Source of the DNA: Flectonema sp. DT1601
Lineage: Eukaryota; Euglenozoa; Diplonemea; Diplonemida; Diplonemidae
DNA: 64,000 nt
NCBI GenBank assembly: GCA_964019425.1
Contig: OZ025848.1
Span: forward strand, 124,001-188,000
Direction of reading: 5' to 3'
Both the position numbers and the translations under genes were made by a program. The notes below the pieces were generated by a model. That model saw only the letters and a list, made by a program, of their open reading frames with translations, was not told the DNA's origin and made no database searches. Below are positions 21,297-32,470 of this stretch, piece by piece; position 1 is the stretch's first letter; each line of letters begins with the position of its first letter.

Positions 21297-21352
21297 TTAT
21301 TGACTCGCAGATATCCCCCTGAGCTCAACGAACTCATCATCCCGCGACGTCA
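20989..21352 (-). repeat. Duplicated 3' end of the TauE-PAPS transporter gene with stem-loop
   Basis: A segment at 20989-21099 is repeated almost exactly at 21247-21352. The right copy holds the last 17 codons and stop of the transporter gene; the left copy keeps the same frame (one Ile-to-Met change). In both, a perfect hairpin ACCGATT-GATAAGA-AATCGGT (21019-21039 and 21272-21292) lies four bases past the stop codon. This is a recent local duplication; the stem-loop may be an mRNA 3'-end element. Confidence 0.85.
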
Positions 21353-23658
21353 GAGCAGGTGATTCTGTTCTGTGTTTCTGTCTGTGACCTTCGAATGATT
21401 GAATGTTTCCGTAAGTACCTCCAGCAATCATTAAAATTCCAACAACATGCCATCCAGAAACAGACTTTGGAAAGAACGCGTAACTCAACACAATGGTCGC
21501 AGCCTTTCGTAAACTAGTGGTTAAGACTGCCATGTTCGAATCAAATTCTAAAATTATCTGAAGCAGATACTTAGTTCCCATATAATTACAAGCCGCATAC
21601 GCGCATATCAAAGTTGGAAATCTCCATTCCATTTGAAGATACAACCAGCTAGTACTCAAAGAACCAGAATGAAGCAATAATAAGAACGAAGCCGGAACCG
21701 TGAGAGCCGACATAAATAAAATCAATTCGTGTTTATCAGCGCTGTAAACAGCAAACACTACTCCTTCTTGGATAGTATAAAGCGTGGCGTCACAACACAA
21801 AGCTATGTATATGCTGAATAATCCTGACCATTTGTCACTTGTAAATGTTTCCGATTGAAAATTAAAAGTTCCACCAATAACGAAGATCGCTAATCCAGCA
21901 GACAGAATTGAAGCACAGACCCATTCAACAAGACTAGGCTTTCTCTTCCATGATAGAAAAACAACTCTCCAAAGCATTATCCAAGGAAGCTTTGATGATT
22001 TGAATACCACTTGAGTTGTGTAGTCGAGGAGTTTACTAGCTCTGTTGGTACACAAACTACCAACAGACATTAACACTGCAAGCAAGACGTACACAGCTAT
22101 GGGACATTTACGACCATTAAATATGGTGTTAAGTGAAACAGTGTTCCCAGGATGACTACCTGTTCTCCGTAAGTCAAGCAAGGCTAAGATCACTGTAATA
22201 ATTGATTGCATAAATGTCAATAGGTATTCATGATTGAATTCCGGTAAGTTGAAAACTTTTTCTTGAAGGAGGGCTGCTAGACAATAAAAGAAGATACTAG
22301 CGGCACCAAGCTTCAACAAGGCTCCCTTGTCACTTATTAAAGTCGAAATTTGAAATGATCCGGAAATCATAATCGAAGCAGAAAATAACAACACCCCCGC
22401 ACACGTTGCTTTTCGAACCGTTTCAGTTGTTATAGCCATAAGCAATGAGCCTGCGAATGCTCCCAAGACGGTGCCGAAGACGAGACCTGGGGCAAGAGAT
22501 AAGACAACGTTTCCTTTTCTATAATGCGTTATCAAACTGGTACTCGATGCTGGAATCATCGACAACAACGACGTGGTTGTGATAGATTGGAATGAATACA
22601 ATCCAGACAACGACATCAACGGTACGACAACTGAACCCCCAGCGATTCCCAATAAACCAGAAGCTGTACCAGCAATCACACCAATGATAGAATGAAACGT
22701 GAGAGCTCCTATGTCAGTCTTTGCGAATGCTCGAAGTTGTATTAGTGTGTTTGATTCTTTTCTCTTTGCTATGATGGGATCATTCCAATGTTCATGAGGC
22801 ATTTTACTGAAATAAACAGTTTTCATTGTCTCACCTCTATTCAACACAGTGACGAACATAACTCCTCGAGTTGCACGTGATGCGGCTGGAGCTGTGCTTG
22901 TTAACGGGGTGTACCACCCTTCTTGAAATCCTTGAGGGACAGGCATTCCACCCTTAGCTTCGATTACTTCTTTTAAGACCCCTCCCAAGTGTCCTGTTCG
23001 AAACATAAGTTCTCCTTCAGTTCGTTCTATTTCATATACGAGAGGTGTTTCATCGTGGCCTTTTAAAGCATATGACCAATGGCCTTCTATCCCAGTTGGG
23101 GTGTACGCTAATTTGTATAATATTTGCAACGCGCAAAACAACAAAAACCAAGAAAAGATCCTTTTCAGCTGAAGCTCTCCAATTTTATCGCTGTGTTTAG
23201 CTGAGATGAATGCCATGAGAGATGCGACGAGAGAGAGGGTGATGATGGGTCCGACAGCGACGTCCATGTTATTCTTACCGGCGTTGTAAAACGTCGTCAA
23301 GCCTCCAACACATAACGTAGTCACTCCACAAACGAGAGATGTCCCACTGCATTTAAAATGATTTATCCGAAACAACCACGCTATGAGAGGAACACAGAAA
23401 GGTCCTCCTCCAACACCAGCCATTGATCCTAGAAAGCCTGTTAGACCACCTGTCAACCATGAGGCGATCTGTTTTTTAATAAGATTCACGACTTTTATAC
23501 AAATAACACAACAGGAATAGAGAGAGACTCTGAACTGTACATACCGTATCACCGTATGGTAAGTGGCTCATCAAACCGACTTCTCTCTGCTCAACAACTT
23601 TAACAATCTCGTCTGATGAACCATCGCCTCTGGGTGATGGGCTAATGGGTGGATTCAT
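21297..23658 (-). CDS. Fusion of TauE/SafE-type anion permease with SLC35B-type PAPS transporter
   Basis: Exon 1 is 23658-23545 (38 codons from ATG); a 76-base intron (GTATGT...AAACAG, phase 0) precedes exon 2, 23468-21297; total 761 residues. Residues about 39-420 form a TauE/SafE (sulfite/sulfoacetate exporter, DUF81) unit: two half-repeats beginning GGLTGFLGSMAGVGGG and GTASGLLGIAGGSVVVP, split by a soluble insert of about 120 residues. From about 424 the chain becomes a UAA/SLC35B nucleotide-sulfate transporter: LQEKVF, then TTQVVFKSSKLPWIML, then LALCCDATLYTIQE and RKAATIVLSYAFFPK, matching SLC35B2/B3, the Golgi PAPS transporters. Both halves fit sulfur handling, so a coupled sulfite/sulfate and PAPS role in the endomembrane system is a reasonable hypothesis. 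There is no stop or splice signal between the halves. Confidence 0.85.
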
Positions 23659-23882
23659 ATTTTATAAATACTGACAAGGGGGGAAATACTAATATAAAAA
23701 AGAAGACAATAATGTAATAAAACATGTGAAGGTTGTATGATGACAGTAAACGACTGCTCTCTAGTATCAGATTGACTTCCACAAGATCAGACCTGTTCCT
23801 TCAGGTATGGCAGATTAACAATCCAAAAGAATGGATTTATAAATAAAATAATAACCGTGACGCAATGTTGTTGTTGTTTTTT

Positions 23883-24785
23883 TTATGTTACAGTTGCTTT
23901 TGCAAGTACCGGAATGTTTATTTTTCCAGAGCGGATGTCAGCTACGCATCGGTCAGCTGTTGACCATGTGAGTGAATCGACGCCGTCATTGTCGATACCG
24001 AGACTCTTCTCAACGTTGTCTAACATTGAAAGAATTCCATTTGGACATTCTGTTTCAAGTTTCTGAAGTAGTTGTCTTGTTGATGTTTGAATCTCACTCG
24101 GAGGAGGTTCCGTATGAACAAATGGATGATGTTGATGTTGAGAAACTTTCGATATTTTTTGCGGCTGAGTAATCTGTCTATGTCTCACAAATCTAAGCAT
24201 CGATTGTTGTTGTGGTCCCCAATAGAATGAAGTTAAATATTCCAATCCGAGTGAAGTACCAATTCGAAGCTCATGAATACCAGGAAGAGAATGATGAGTA
24301 GCCGCATGACGGATATCAACCAACTCTAACGGAAGTTGAATATCTCTCGACATCTGTACGACTGTTCTATTTAGTTTTCCGTATTTCTTCTCAACTTCAC
24401 TTGTTAAACCATTTACCATACGTAGGATGGCTAGTGAATATTTACTTGTTACGTGTTCAAGAGAGATGTCGCAGATGACTTCATCTCGGATGCCTTCAGT
24501 TTCCTCGTGTTGTTTGGCTTTTTTAATTAAATCTTGTCTTTCGAAATCGAGAATCAACGACTCGATTAGTGTTGCAGTTGCATCAATTGCTACGCTAACT
24601 CCAACACTGGCTCTCCAACGTGCTACAATTCTAAGTCCTGCTTTCATATCATCTCTGTTGTTCGATTCAAGGAGCTCTTTCACACAACACCACTCATTCC
24701 AATCGTATAAGCTGAGAATGTCTTCTCTTTCAACGAGACCAAACATTACTGAAATCGGTTCTTCTAAAGTCTTTCGTTTTGACAT
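23883..24785 (-). CDS. LAS1: LAS1-like pre-rRNA ITS2 endoribonuclease
   Basis: A 300-residue protein from ATG 24785. The N-terminus has the LAS1 pattern YDWNEWCCVKELL...ALRIVARWRAS (W-x-x-W-E...I-x-x-W-x-x-R). At about residues 155-185 the HEPN nuclease motif R-x4-H is intact within LVDIRHAATHHSLPGIHELR, the family signature being LVDIRHExTHxxLPSLxxLR, followed by the ALEYL..FYW helix. LAS1 with the GRC3 kinase cuts ITS2 during 60S ribosome maturation in the nucleolus. The protein is shorter than the animal and yeast forms because it lacks most of their C-terminal extension. Confidence 0.9.
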   Translation of the reverse strand: MSKRKTLEEPISVMFGLVEREDILSLYDWNEWCCVKELLESNNRDDMKAGLRIVARWRASVGVSVAIDATATLIESLILDFERQDLIKKAKQHEETEGIRDEVICDISLEHVTSKYSLAILRMVNGLTSEVEKKYGKLNRTVVQMSRDIQLPLELVDIRHAATHHSLPGIHELRIGTSLGLEYLTSFYWGPQQQSMLRFVRHRQITQPQKISKVSQHQHHPFVHTEPPPSEIQTSTRQLLQKLETECPNGILSMLDNVEKSLGIDNDGVDSLTWSTADRCVADIRSGKINIPVLAKATVT

Positions 24786-26191
24786 CTTTTTTATCGTTTT
24801 TTTTTTTTTTTTTAAACTTTTACGCTGTAGTAGGAAAATGTTAATTAATATTTTACTTTATCATAATGTGATGGCTACTTGAATGCTACTAATACGAACA
24901 GATGCGTTGCATTTTCTTTTTCTTTTTTTTGAGATAACAGACTGTAAGTAGATAGTACGATTTTTAAAAAAAAATATATAATTTCAAAAAAGAAAATAAG
25001 CATTTGATAACCGAAGAAAGAAAAGAAAAGAAAAGGAAAGGAGGGATACCCTTTTTTACTAATATTTTTTTTGTAAGCAGGAATTGGGGTCCTGTTATCT
25101 GAATACGAAAAAAGAATCCCACAACATAACAAAAAAAAAAAAAAAAAAAAAAAAAATCTTTCTCATAATATCAGTTTGTGTGGTGTCCGCAATGCAGAGT
25201 ACCCTGATACAATACCTTTTACTATCGATTGCGCTACTGTGATCGAGGACAAGGAAAAAGAAGAAAAAAACATGATAGCAATACTCGCACAACAGTCGTT
25301 GTCGACCCAACAATATGAATGGATCTACTCACAACTATAATACTACTCACCGACATGGTTAACTGGCCCACAAACATATCTCCTTAAGAAACCCATAATC
25401 CGGTTAGACTGTATAGGAAGGATTATGCGTTTGAAAAGAAATAAAAATAAAAGTCAGAAAAGGCTGTGACCTCTATGGCCAGCAATGTGTCAAGCTTGGG
25501 CCAGCCTCCGCAGAATGGAACAAAAATGGTTGCAACTCAACGAGACCGAGTCTCAGTTCTTGGAATCGCCTTCCAATTGTGGGCTACGACTTTTTTTTAA
25601 AGAATAAATAATTAAGAGGAAAGAAAAAACAGTTTCGGGTGTTGTTGTTTTTTTCTCCGTTTTTTTTTTTTTTTTCGAAAACTCAACACTTCTAATTAAG
25701 AAGTGAGCTGAGGAACCAAAGAACTTGTTTTTTTTATAATTTAGCAAAGAAAGGAGTGAAACAACTCATTTCTAACAAATGTCATACAGCGAATAATTCG
25801 ACTCTGCTTCACAATTTTATATTATTATTATTATTATTATTTTTTTCCGTCAAGGGGATTTCTCTTTTCTCTCCGCTGGAAAGTCACTATGTTAAAATCT
25901 ATTTGCTAAGCTAGCACCAAGCCTTCAGCAGAAAAGGGAGAGCGATGGGAATCAGGTAGGGTAGAAAGCAATCGGAAGCAAGAGGCGTGGATATCAAAGT
26001 ATTTTTATGAGGTTTCCGGCGGGCATTCATCGACGATTGAAAGACCAAATCACTGATCTATAAGGTCTTAAGAATATATCAGATTATGACATATTTTTCT
26101 TTTTTTTTCGATGATTACGTATCGTCGACCCAATACTTTTAACAAAGTATCCGAGTGAGTAACAAGTGACTAACTCAATTTAGATCTCAGT
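24786..26191. other. Intergenic spacer (1.4 kb)
   Basis: The left half is AT-rich with A runs (25129-25156). The stretch 25320-25560 is more complex and contains short inverted pairs such as CATAATCC/GGATTATG (about 25393-25426). It has no frame and could hold a non-coding RNA, which I cannot identify. An ATT microsatellite lies at about 25821-25841. Confidence 0.45.
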
Positions 26192-27743
26192 TTACATATT
26201 CATTGCTGTCTTTACTGATTCACAGATAGTATTGATGGATGTCTTCAACTCAGACTCCGTAAACTCTGATGAAATAGTCATCCGAATTGATGGCTGTGGA
26301 GGAAACGGTTCAGAGGTTGAGTACTTTGAACGAACAACAGCGATGTTCTTATCAAGCAAATCAGAGACGATATCAGAGAGAATCTTCTCTTTTGACGGAC
26401 GAGGCATATTAACAAAACGTTCCGCAGGTGGAAACGTAATATGAAAAATAGCTGAATTCTCTGAATTTGTGAACGAAACACCTGATTTCTGAAGACAGCC
26501 ACGAGCAGTAGAACAATTCTTACGAAGAGACGCAATCAGATCATTTGAAGAAGTCATTATTTCGATCGAAGTGGTCGATGCTACGGCTGAGAACGGAGGC
26601 AGAGATGCTGAAAAGCAGTACCCTACAGAAGACAATCTCTGATGATCTACTATCGTGTTACATCCGACACAGAATCCTCCTATGGATCCGAGTACGGTGT
26701 CCATACCCGCGACGTAAACATCAACGTCTGAAGTAGGGATGCCGTTTTCTTCACAAATACCTAATCCAGTTTTACCTAGTATTCCCATACTGTATGTGTC
26801 ATCAAGCATGAGTCTGAATTTATATTTCTTCTTCAGTTCAATTAATTTTTTAAGGTTTGAGATCTCACCGCTATTACGAAACGTTCCCTCTGTTACAATC
26901 CAACGACGAGTCGGTTTCGCTCCTTGTTTTGCTGCGATTGTTTTTAAGTGAGCTTCCAATTCATCGTAGTTTCTGTTACCATACCAATGAAGCTTTGATC
27001 TGGATAGGTAGACTCCGTTTGAAATACCTAAATTAATTCCCTTGTCAGCAACAATGACGTCTGATCTCCCAGAAAACGCTGGAATGATTGAGGCGAGGGT
27101 GCTGTACTGAAAACTGTAAATGATCGCTGCCTGTGTCTGATAAACTGACTTTAGCTGTTCCTCAAGTACCAAGTGGGGTTGAATAGTACCGTAGAAACCT
27201 CTTGGTCCACATGACCCAACTCCGTAATGATCAACTGCTTCAAGACTTTTTTCGACAACATCCTTGTGAGTTGCCAGTCTAAGATGGTTGAAAGTAGCGA
27301 AGTCCTTACATTTTCCCTTACCCTCAACTTCAATACCACTCCCATCGTATCCCTGTACAACTAATTCCTCCTCACCTTCAACTTCAAAGTCGCTTGGGAT
27401 GTGTTTTTCATATCCTTTGCATTTCCAATTACGAATGAGGTCCTCCTTCTCTTCCCGAGTTGGTTCCTCACCTGGCGGGATTGCGTCTGGTCTGTGGGGT
27501 TTCATTCTCCACATGTACAATATAAATAGAATACATAAAACTTCAACTGCAACGTGAACAGGGTTACCACTGACTTCAGAGTGAAGCCAATTGATTATGT
27601 CAGTTGGATCCTATGTTGGTTTATTATCACTCCCTATTCGAGAAAATAAGACTTCCCGTGGGGGACAGTGTAAGGGTTTAAAAGATAACGAGACATACGC
27701 TGACGAGCAAATCCCACACTTCTCGCGTGAACGATGTTGACAT
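26192..27743 (-). CDS. LCB1: Serine palmitoyltransferase subunit 1 (LCB1)
   Basis: Exon 1 (27743-27699, 15 codons) joins at phase 0 across an 88-base intron (GTATGT...ACATAG) to exon 2 (27610-26192), giving 487 residues. Residues about 30-52 form the N-terminal membrane helix (VHVAVEVLCILFILYMW) that anchors the enzyme in the ER. The body is a fold-type I alpha-oxoamine synthase with YGVGSCGPRGFYGT and SIGGFCVGCNTIVDHQRLSSVGYCFSASLP-type segments. The PLP-binding lysine is absent (GSIGGFC), as in all LCB1 subunits; LCB2 supplies it. With LCB2 it condenses serine and palmitoyl-CoA, the first step of sphingolipid synthesis. A pyrimidine-rich acceptor (CTCCTCCACAG) lies 42 bases before the ATG. 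Confidence 0.95.
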
Positions 27744-28341
27744 TTTGATATTTCTTTTGTCGTTTTTTTTTTTTTTTTTTTCCGCCTGTGGAGGAGATAA
27801 ATAATAATCATCCCACTCATTCACGTTACCCTCAATGCTGCTGTCAAGAGTCTTAAACTTGGTATTCTCACAATGGCTTTTTTTAATTCAGATTATCGAT
27901 GCATCACCATTGTAATAATTACCAGAAAATAAAACAAACCAAAGTGACCGTCAGACCCCTTTCCTCTCAGCGACGTCCCCGGTGAGAAGAAAATAGGCTA
28001 AAAAAATTGCCCAGACAAAAACGCCGCTTAGCTTTTTGTCCCGTTTTTAAAATATTGGAAAAAAAAAAAAAAAAAAACAAAAAAAAAAAAACAACAACAA
28101 CAAATAATTAAAACAGATGTAAAAGGCTAACAGTTTCGTAACCCCAATTAAAAACTATAGTAACCCATAATATGATCAGAGGTCTGTCATGTCGTAGAAC
28201 AGTAGGTTAGGTTCACAACAAGGGTGATAACCTCAAATCAATAGACGAGCTGAACCACCTAAATAAAGCAGGACTTGCTTATCAGATCACCGACGTATAA
28301 AAAAAAACGCATGAAGTCACAAAGATACTCAGGGGACTATT
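27744..28341. other. Intergenic spacer
   Basis: A/T-rich, with a T run next to the LCB1 start (27763-27780) and an A run at 28060-28077. Nothing else was recognised. Confidence 0.5.
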
Positions 28342-29643
28342 TTATCCCCATTTTAGGATAGCAGCCTCAGATAGTTTATCGAGGAGTTGGCTGAGCTTCA
28401 CAGATTTCGGAACTCTCCCTTGAACTACTGCGTGTCTCTCAAGGTTGCGATCAGCCCGTTCAGGGTTTGAATCACGCAGTTCAGTCATTCGATCAAAATA
28501 ATCACTCGACACGGACTCGATCTTGATCGTAAAATCGACTAATAATGACATTTGTTGTTGAAATACTTCAGCGAATTGTTTCAGAGAAACCTTGTGGATC
28601 ATAGAAGACAGTTTTGCTGGACGGTCAACGTGTTCGAGTTGAAGTGTGTCTTCAGCGACAAGGGACATTCTGACTCTCCAATCTCCTTCTGTGCAGACGG
28701 TAGCGAAAGCTTCTTTCTCTCCAGAGATGATCTTTAACAATGCAGGAACCCATCCAGATACTACCCAGGGTTCATCAGCGGTGGAAGCTCCTGTCCATTC
28801 TTTGCTGTCGATTTTAATAAAATAACTTCCCAGACAGGATTCGGGTTTCGACACCCATCTTTTGTAAAGACTTTCCGCATGAGCGAAATCAGCGGTTTCC
28901 AGAAGTTCAGTTATTGGGTACCACGATCCCTCAATACCTACTTTGTATGAAATTATTACTTCCGGGAGAGTAGTTTCAGCCGTGCGAAGGCGTTCTATTT
29001 CTGCTAACATTTCTGGTGTCGCAGTTAAGTGGATTTTAGATCCACTCGTGGAAGGGACTGAGGTCGCTGTTTTTCTTTCGGTTTTCTTCTTTGGAACTGG
29101 TTTGCCCTCAACTTTCGGAAGCATGAAGGCGTTTTTAGATTTTCCAACTTTCACGTCGTCTGAGATGTCCCACTTGGCGTCCTCTTTGCGTTCTTGTTCT
29201 GCCAGGAAACTTGATTTTTCAGAAGGCGTCATTTTGCTTATTTTTTTCATCATTCCCTTAGTACGACTGCCTACGACGGTAACAAAACCCTCATCATCTT
29301 CGTCATCGAGGTTGGCTATGCCTCTGGATTTTGTTTCCTCAACCTTTTCAGTCAGCTCTGTTCCCTTTTCCTTTCTAAGTCTCGTGGTCTTACTGCCCTT
29401 CTTCTCTACTACGGTGGATTCTTCTGCAGGGGGCGGGCTTGGTGATTTTTTTTTCGGATTCTGTTGCTTTTTCTTCCCCTTTGCTCCCTTTTTTTTTTCT
29501 TCTTTCACCCAGTTTCCAGATATCGACGAGTTATTCATCAAGTCTTCTGCAGGAGCTTTCGCAAATGACTTTGCGAGGTACCTCACTATTAATATTATTA
29601 CGGAAATTACTGCAGCGTACCATGTTAGGCTGAGCTCAGTCAT
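28342..29643 (-). CDS. Single-pass N-terminally anchored membrane protein, basic linker, unknown C-domain
   Basis: A 433-residue protein from ATG 29643. Residues about 6-28 form a membrane helix (WYAAVISVIILIVRYLA). This is followed by about 170 residues of Lys/Glu/Pro-rich disordered sequence (KKGAKGKKKQQNPKKK) reminiscent of ER ribosome- or microtubule-binding linkers. The C-terminal half (about 210-433) looks folded and helical, with a Trp-containing stretch (EWTGASTADEPWVVSGWVP). Topology is probably cytosolic C-terminus on the ER or outer mitochondrial membrane. I recognise no family. Translocon-associated or p180-like roles are only suggested by composition. Confidence 0.65.
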   Translation of the reverse strand: MTELSLTWYAAVISVIILIVRYLAKSFAKAPAEDLMNNSSISGNWVKEEKKKGAKGKKKQQNPKKKSPSPPPAEESTVVEKKGSKTTRLRKEKGTELTEKVEETKSRGIANLDDEDDEGFVTVVGSRTKGMMKKISKMTPSEKSSFLAEQERKEDAKWDISDDVKVGKSKNAFMLPKVEGKPVPKKKTERKTATSVPSTSGSKIHLTATPEMLAEIERLRTAETTLPEVIISYKVGIEGSWYPITELLETADFAHAESLYKRWVSKPESCLGSYFIKIDSKEWTGASTADEPWVVSGWVPALLKIISGEKEAFATVCTEGDWRVRMSLVAEDTLQLEHVDRPAKLSSMIHKVSLKQFAEVFQQQMSLLVDFTIKIESVSSDYFDRMTELRDSNPERADRNLERHAVVQGRVPKSVKLSQLLDKLSEAAILKWG

Positions 29644-29959
29644 GTTTTTAGATGTTGAGATTATATGAACTTTTATTTTAGAAAAGAAAGAGATTAACGA
29701 CTTGAGTTTAATTATTATTTTTTACATCTCCGTAAGGTTTGTCCTTAAATTGATGACGTGTTATATAAAGTGAAATATAATAAGGTTTTTTTTTCTAAAT
29801 TTTTTTTTTTTTTTTTGATTTTTTTTTTGTTGGGAGTTGGCGATTTCGCAAAACTTATATTAGTGGACTTAGGGAGATTTTCCCAACAAATATTTAAACT
29901 TAGCTGTTTAACGGAAAATACAAAATTAATTTTTTTTTTTCAGGTTAGTAGGATCGTTT
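29644..29959. other. Intergenic spacer
   Basis: AT-rich with T runs (29799-29816, 29931-29940). No feature was recognised beyond likely 3' UTR of the karyopherin gene. Confidence 0.5.
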
Positions 29960-32470
29960 TTAGGATATTCCGAGAACTCGCAGCACCGGAAGAAATTCTG
30001 CACTGCGAGACTGAACAGCCTGTTGAATACTTGACTGTAGTCGAATCCACACTGATGGAGATGACTTCACGGATGTGATATATGAATTACATGTTCTAAA
30101 CAAGACTGGTGGAGGGTCACTTTGAAGACCAGAAACTCCACTCAGAGTCACCTGATGTGTTTCTTCTTCGTCTTCACAACTATCCTCGTCAGACGAATAT
30201 GAAGAATCCTCCTCGTGTTCTAATGAAATGCTGATTAACTTTAACATCGATAGTATTTCTGATTGAGATTGAAATACTTCCCAACCACAAACCAAACCAT
30301 CACATAAGACTCGAAGGATTCCAACTGGATACGCCGTCACTCTCTTTCCATGAGACATTCTCATACTTAACTTTGTTTTAAAACATTCCCAAACATGAGG
30401 GTTTTCAAATACTGATAACCCAAATACAGCCATTCCTCTACACACCACTTCAGTTAGAAGACGTGGGTACGCTAAGTTTGATATGACATAAGTAGTTTGC
30501 TGAAGATACTGCCCTGAATCATAACGTGGTGATATAAACGAATGTGTTCTCATAATAGTTTCTATGAGTGTTCGATTATTACTACCTTGAGACACTGCAG
30601 GTAGTGCTTTTAATAACACCTGAATCACATCAGAGCTACAGGATGCGTCAACGCTTGCCAATGCTTCAAAAAGTTCAAATCGAGAATTATCTTCCGACAA
30701 AACCGCTGATTTAATTAACTCCTGCAAACCTTCAAAACAATTCATTCCCGACCAGATAAATCCACTGACCACCAAGAAAACATATCCCTCACACATAGCA
30801 TTACGCTTTATTATATTGTTAAATATTGTTATGTAGTTTGGTTGGGTGATAGGATGCTTGTGAAGTTGCATAGCAAGTGATACGATAGAATCAAAGAGAT
30901 AATAAACAGAAGCAGGATGTGTCTTGCTGAAGTCAGTCGACGTTAAGTAAGTTAAGATTTGAGTGACTGCCGATGAAAGCGTCTCGAGATCGCATTTGTT
31001 CGCAAAACGTTTGCAGAACTTAGCAATCGATTCACAGCATCGTTCCTCTTCATATTTTAAAGTCTTCACCAACAACCGAAGTGAATCCGAGATGAACGGC
31101 AATTGCTGTTGTTGTTGCTGATGTTGTCTTTGATGAGTAGCATAGCACTGTCCCAGTTTATCAATAGCAGCACAGACTGCATGCATGAGAGCTTCTTCAC
31201 ATCCAAACTGACTACTGCTGTCTAATAATCGTATTAAAGAAGTTAAGAGCTGTAGGTGATTGTCAACGGGAACTTGATTAGTGTATGCCGCTATCAGTAG
31301 CACGCAGTCGATTACTGCGTTAGTAAAGAATTCACTTGATGATAGAGTTTCTGATCGACTTCCAATGACGGAGAGAACAGCTTCGAAAAACGGTTCTTTT
31401 TTATCACCGAGTTTGTCTGCTCCAACCGCACGTATTATCGGTGTGAATACTGCCAAGACCTGACACACGATTTTACAATCGCTTCTAGTTATGGCTTCCA
31501 AAGGTATTAATTTAAGGATCACATCAACAACGTCAACAGCACTGCTACCACGTGATTTCAGTAAGTTGTATATAATGTTACTTGCTAGTGATCTAACAGT
31601 TTTTGATTGGTGACGGACATACTCAGTTGGGTGATCTCTAACACTTTTTATATCATTTGTAGTTGGAAAACAAGCAGTGATTACATATGATTGTAGAAGT
31701 CTTTGAATTGATTCGTTGGAAAAATCTTTTCCTATATTTTTTAAACAACTTAACAAAACAAAAGCTGGTTGTAGACTTGATGATGATTCAGGTACAAACA
31801 ACTCACCCAACAAAGATTCACAATGTTGTTGCAACTTCTCATTTTTGACGATCATTTCAGAAATAGCAATTACATATAACTCTTTTCTTGATACGCAGAG
31901 TAGTCTCAACCAAGGTACGACAACTGAAGTATTCCCTTCTCTCAGTAATGTCAATTGAACAACAAGGTTAGGTAAATCTTTTATATTATAAGAAAGCCCC
32001 AACAGCTTAGAAATAAAATCCGTAAGAGCGATATCTGTAATGAATGGAAGTTTTTGACAGATTGAATCATCGACTGTGAGAATGGAAAGTGATGACACTA
32101 CTCTATTGGTGATGAACTCATTGTTTAGATCAACTGATTGTGAGAATAATAAAATAGATTGAAAGACGTCTGAGATGGCATCCTTCCCAACCCCAGAAGT
32201 CAATTGTTTAGCGACCACACAATTATCACACATCATTATCGATTTCGATATTTCTGAAAACGGTATGCTCGTCGAAACCATTTTTGTTACCACTGCTGCC
32301 ATTTGTCTGACTTCTTGTTTCATCTCTCCGTTCATAGCGATCGCTAACAAACACTCTCCCGCTGTCGGTTGTTGGAATACAAATTTTAAATACTCTTCTG
32401 AAGATAATCTGACATTACGACTTGCATCCATGGAACCCCAGAGTGCTTTAATTATCTTTTGGGTATCCAT
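29960..32470 (-). CDS. Importin-beta superfamily karyopherin-like HEAT-repeat protein
   Basis: An 836-residue all-helical protein from ATG 32470, preceded by a TTTGTTTACAATCAG acceptor 33 bases upstream. The N-terminus resembles the importin-beta N-terminal (Ran-binding) domain: SSEEYLKFVFQQPTAGECLLAIAMNG...VRQMAAVVTKMVS matches the pattern of an AE-x-x-L helix followed by a VRQ-A-x-x-x-x-KN-like helix. The remainder reads as HEAT-type helical pairs, with a Gln-rich insert and an acidic loop (EEDSSYSSDEDSCEDEEE) near residue 770, similar to the acidic loops of importin-7/8/9 and CSE1 types. It is likely a nuclear transport receptor; which one I cannot say. Confidence 0.65.
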   Translation of the reverse strand: MDTQKIIKALWGSMDASRNVRLSSEEYLKFVFQQPTAGECLLAIAMNGEMKQEVRQMAAVVTKMVSTSIPFSEISKSIMMCDNCVVAKQLTSGVGKDAISDVFQSILLFSQSVDLNNEFITNRVVSSLSILTVDDSICQKLPFITDIALTDFISKLLGLSYNIKDLPNLVVQLTLLREGNTSVVVPWLRLLCVSRKELYVIAISEMIVKNEKLQQHCESLLGELFVPESSSSLQPAFVLLSCLKNIGKDFSNESIQRLLQSYVITACFPTTNDIKSVRDHPTEYVRHQSKTVRSLASNIIYNLLKSRGSSAVDVVDVILKLIPLEAITRSDCKIVCQVLAVFTPIIRAVGADKLGDKKEPFFEAVLSVIGSRSETLSSSEFFTNAVIDCVLLIAAYTNQVPVDNHLQLLTSLIRLLDSSSQFGCEEALMHAVCAAIDKLGQCYATHQRQHQQQQQQLPFISDSLRLLVKTLKYEEERCCESIAKFCKRFANKCDLETLSSAVTQILTYLTSTDFSKTHPASVYYLFDSIVSLAMQLHKHPITQPNYITIFNNIIKRNAMCEGYVFLVVSGFIWSGMNCFEGLQELIKSAVLSEDNSRFELFEALASVDASCSSDVIQVLLKALPAVSQGSNNRTLIETIMRTHSFISPRYDSGQYLQQTTYVISNLAYPRLLTEVVCRGMAVFGLSVFENPHVWECFKTKLSMRMSHGKRVTAYPVGILRVLCDGLVCGWEVFQSQSEILSMLKLISISLEHEEDSSYSSDEDSCEDEEETHQVTLSGVSGLQSDPPPVLFRTCNSYITSVKSSPSVWIRLQSSIQQAVQSRSAEFLPVLRVLGIS

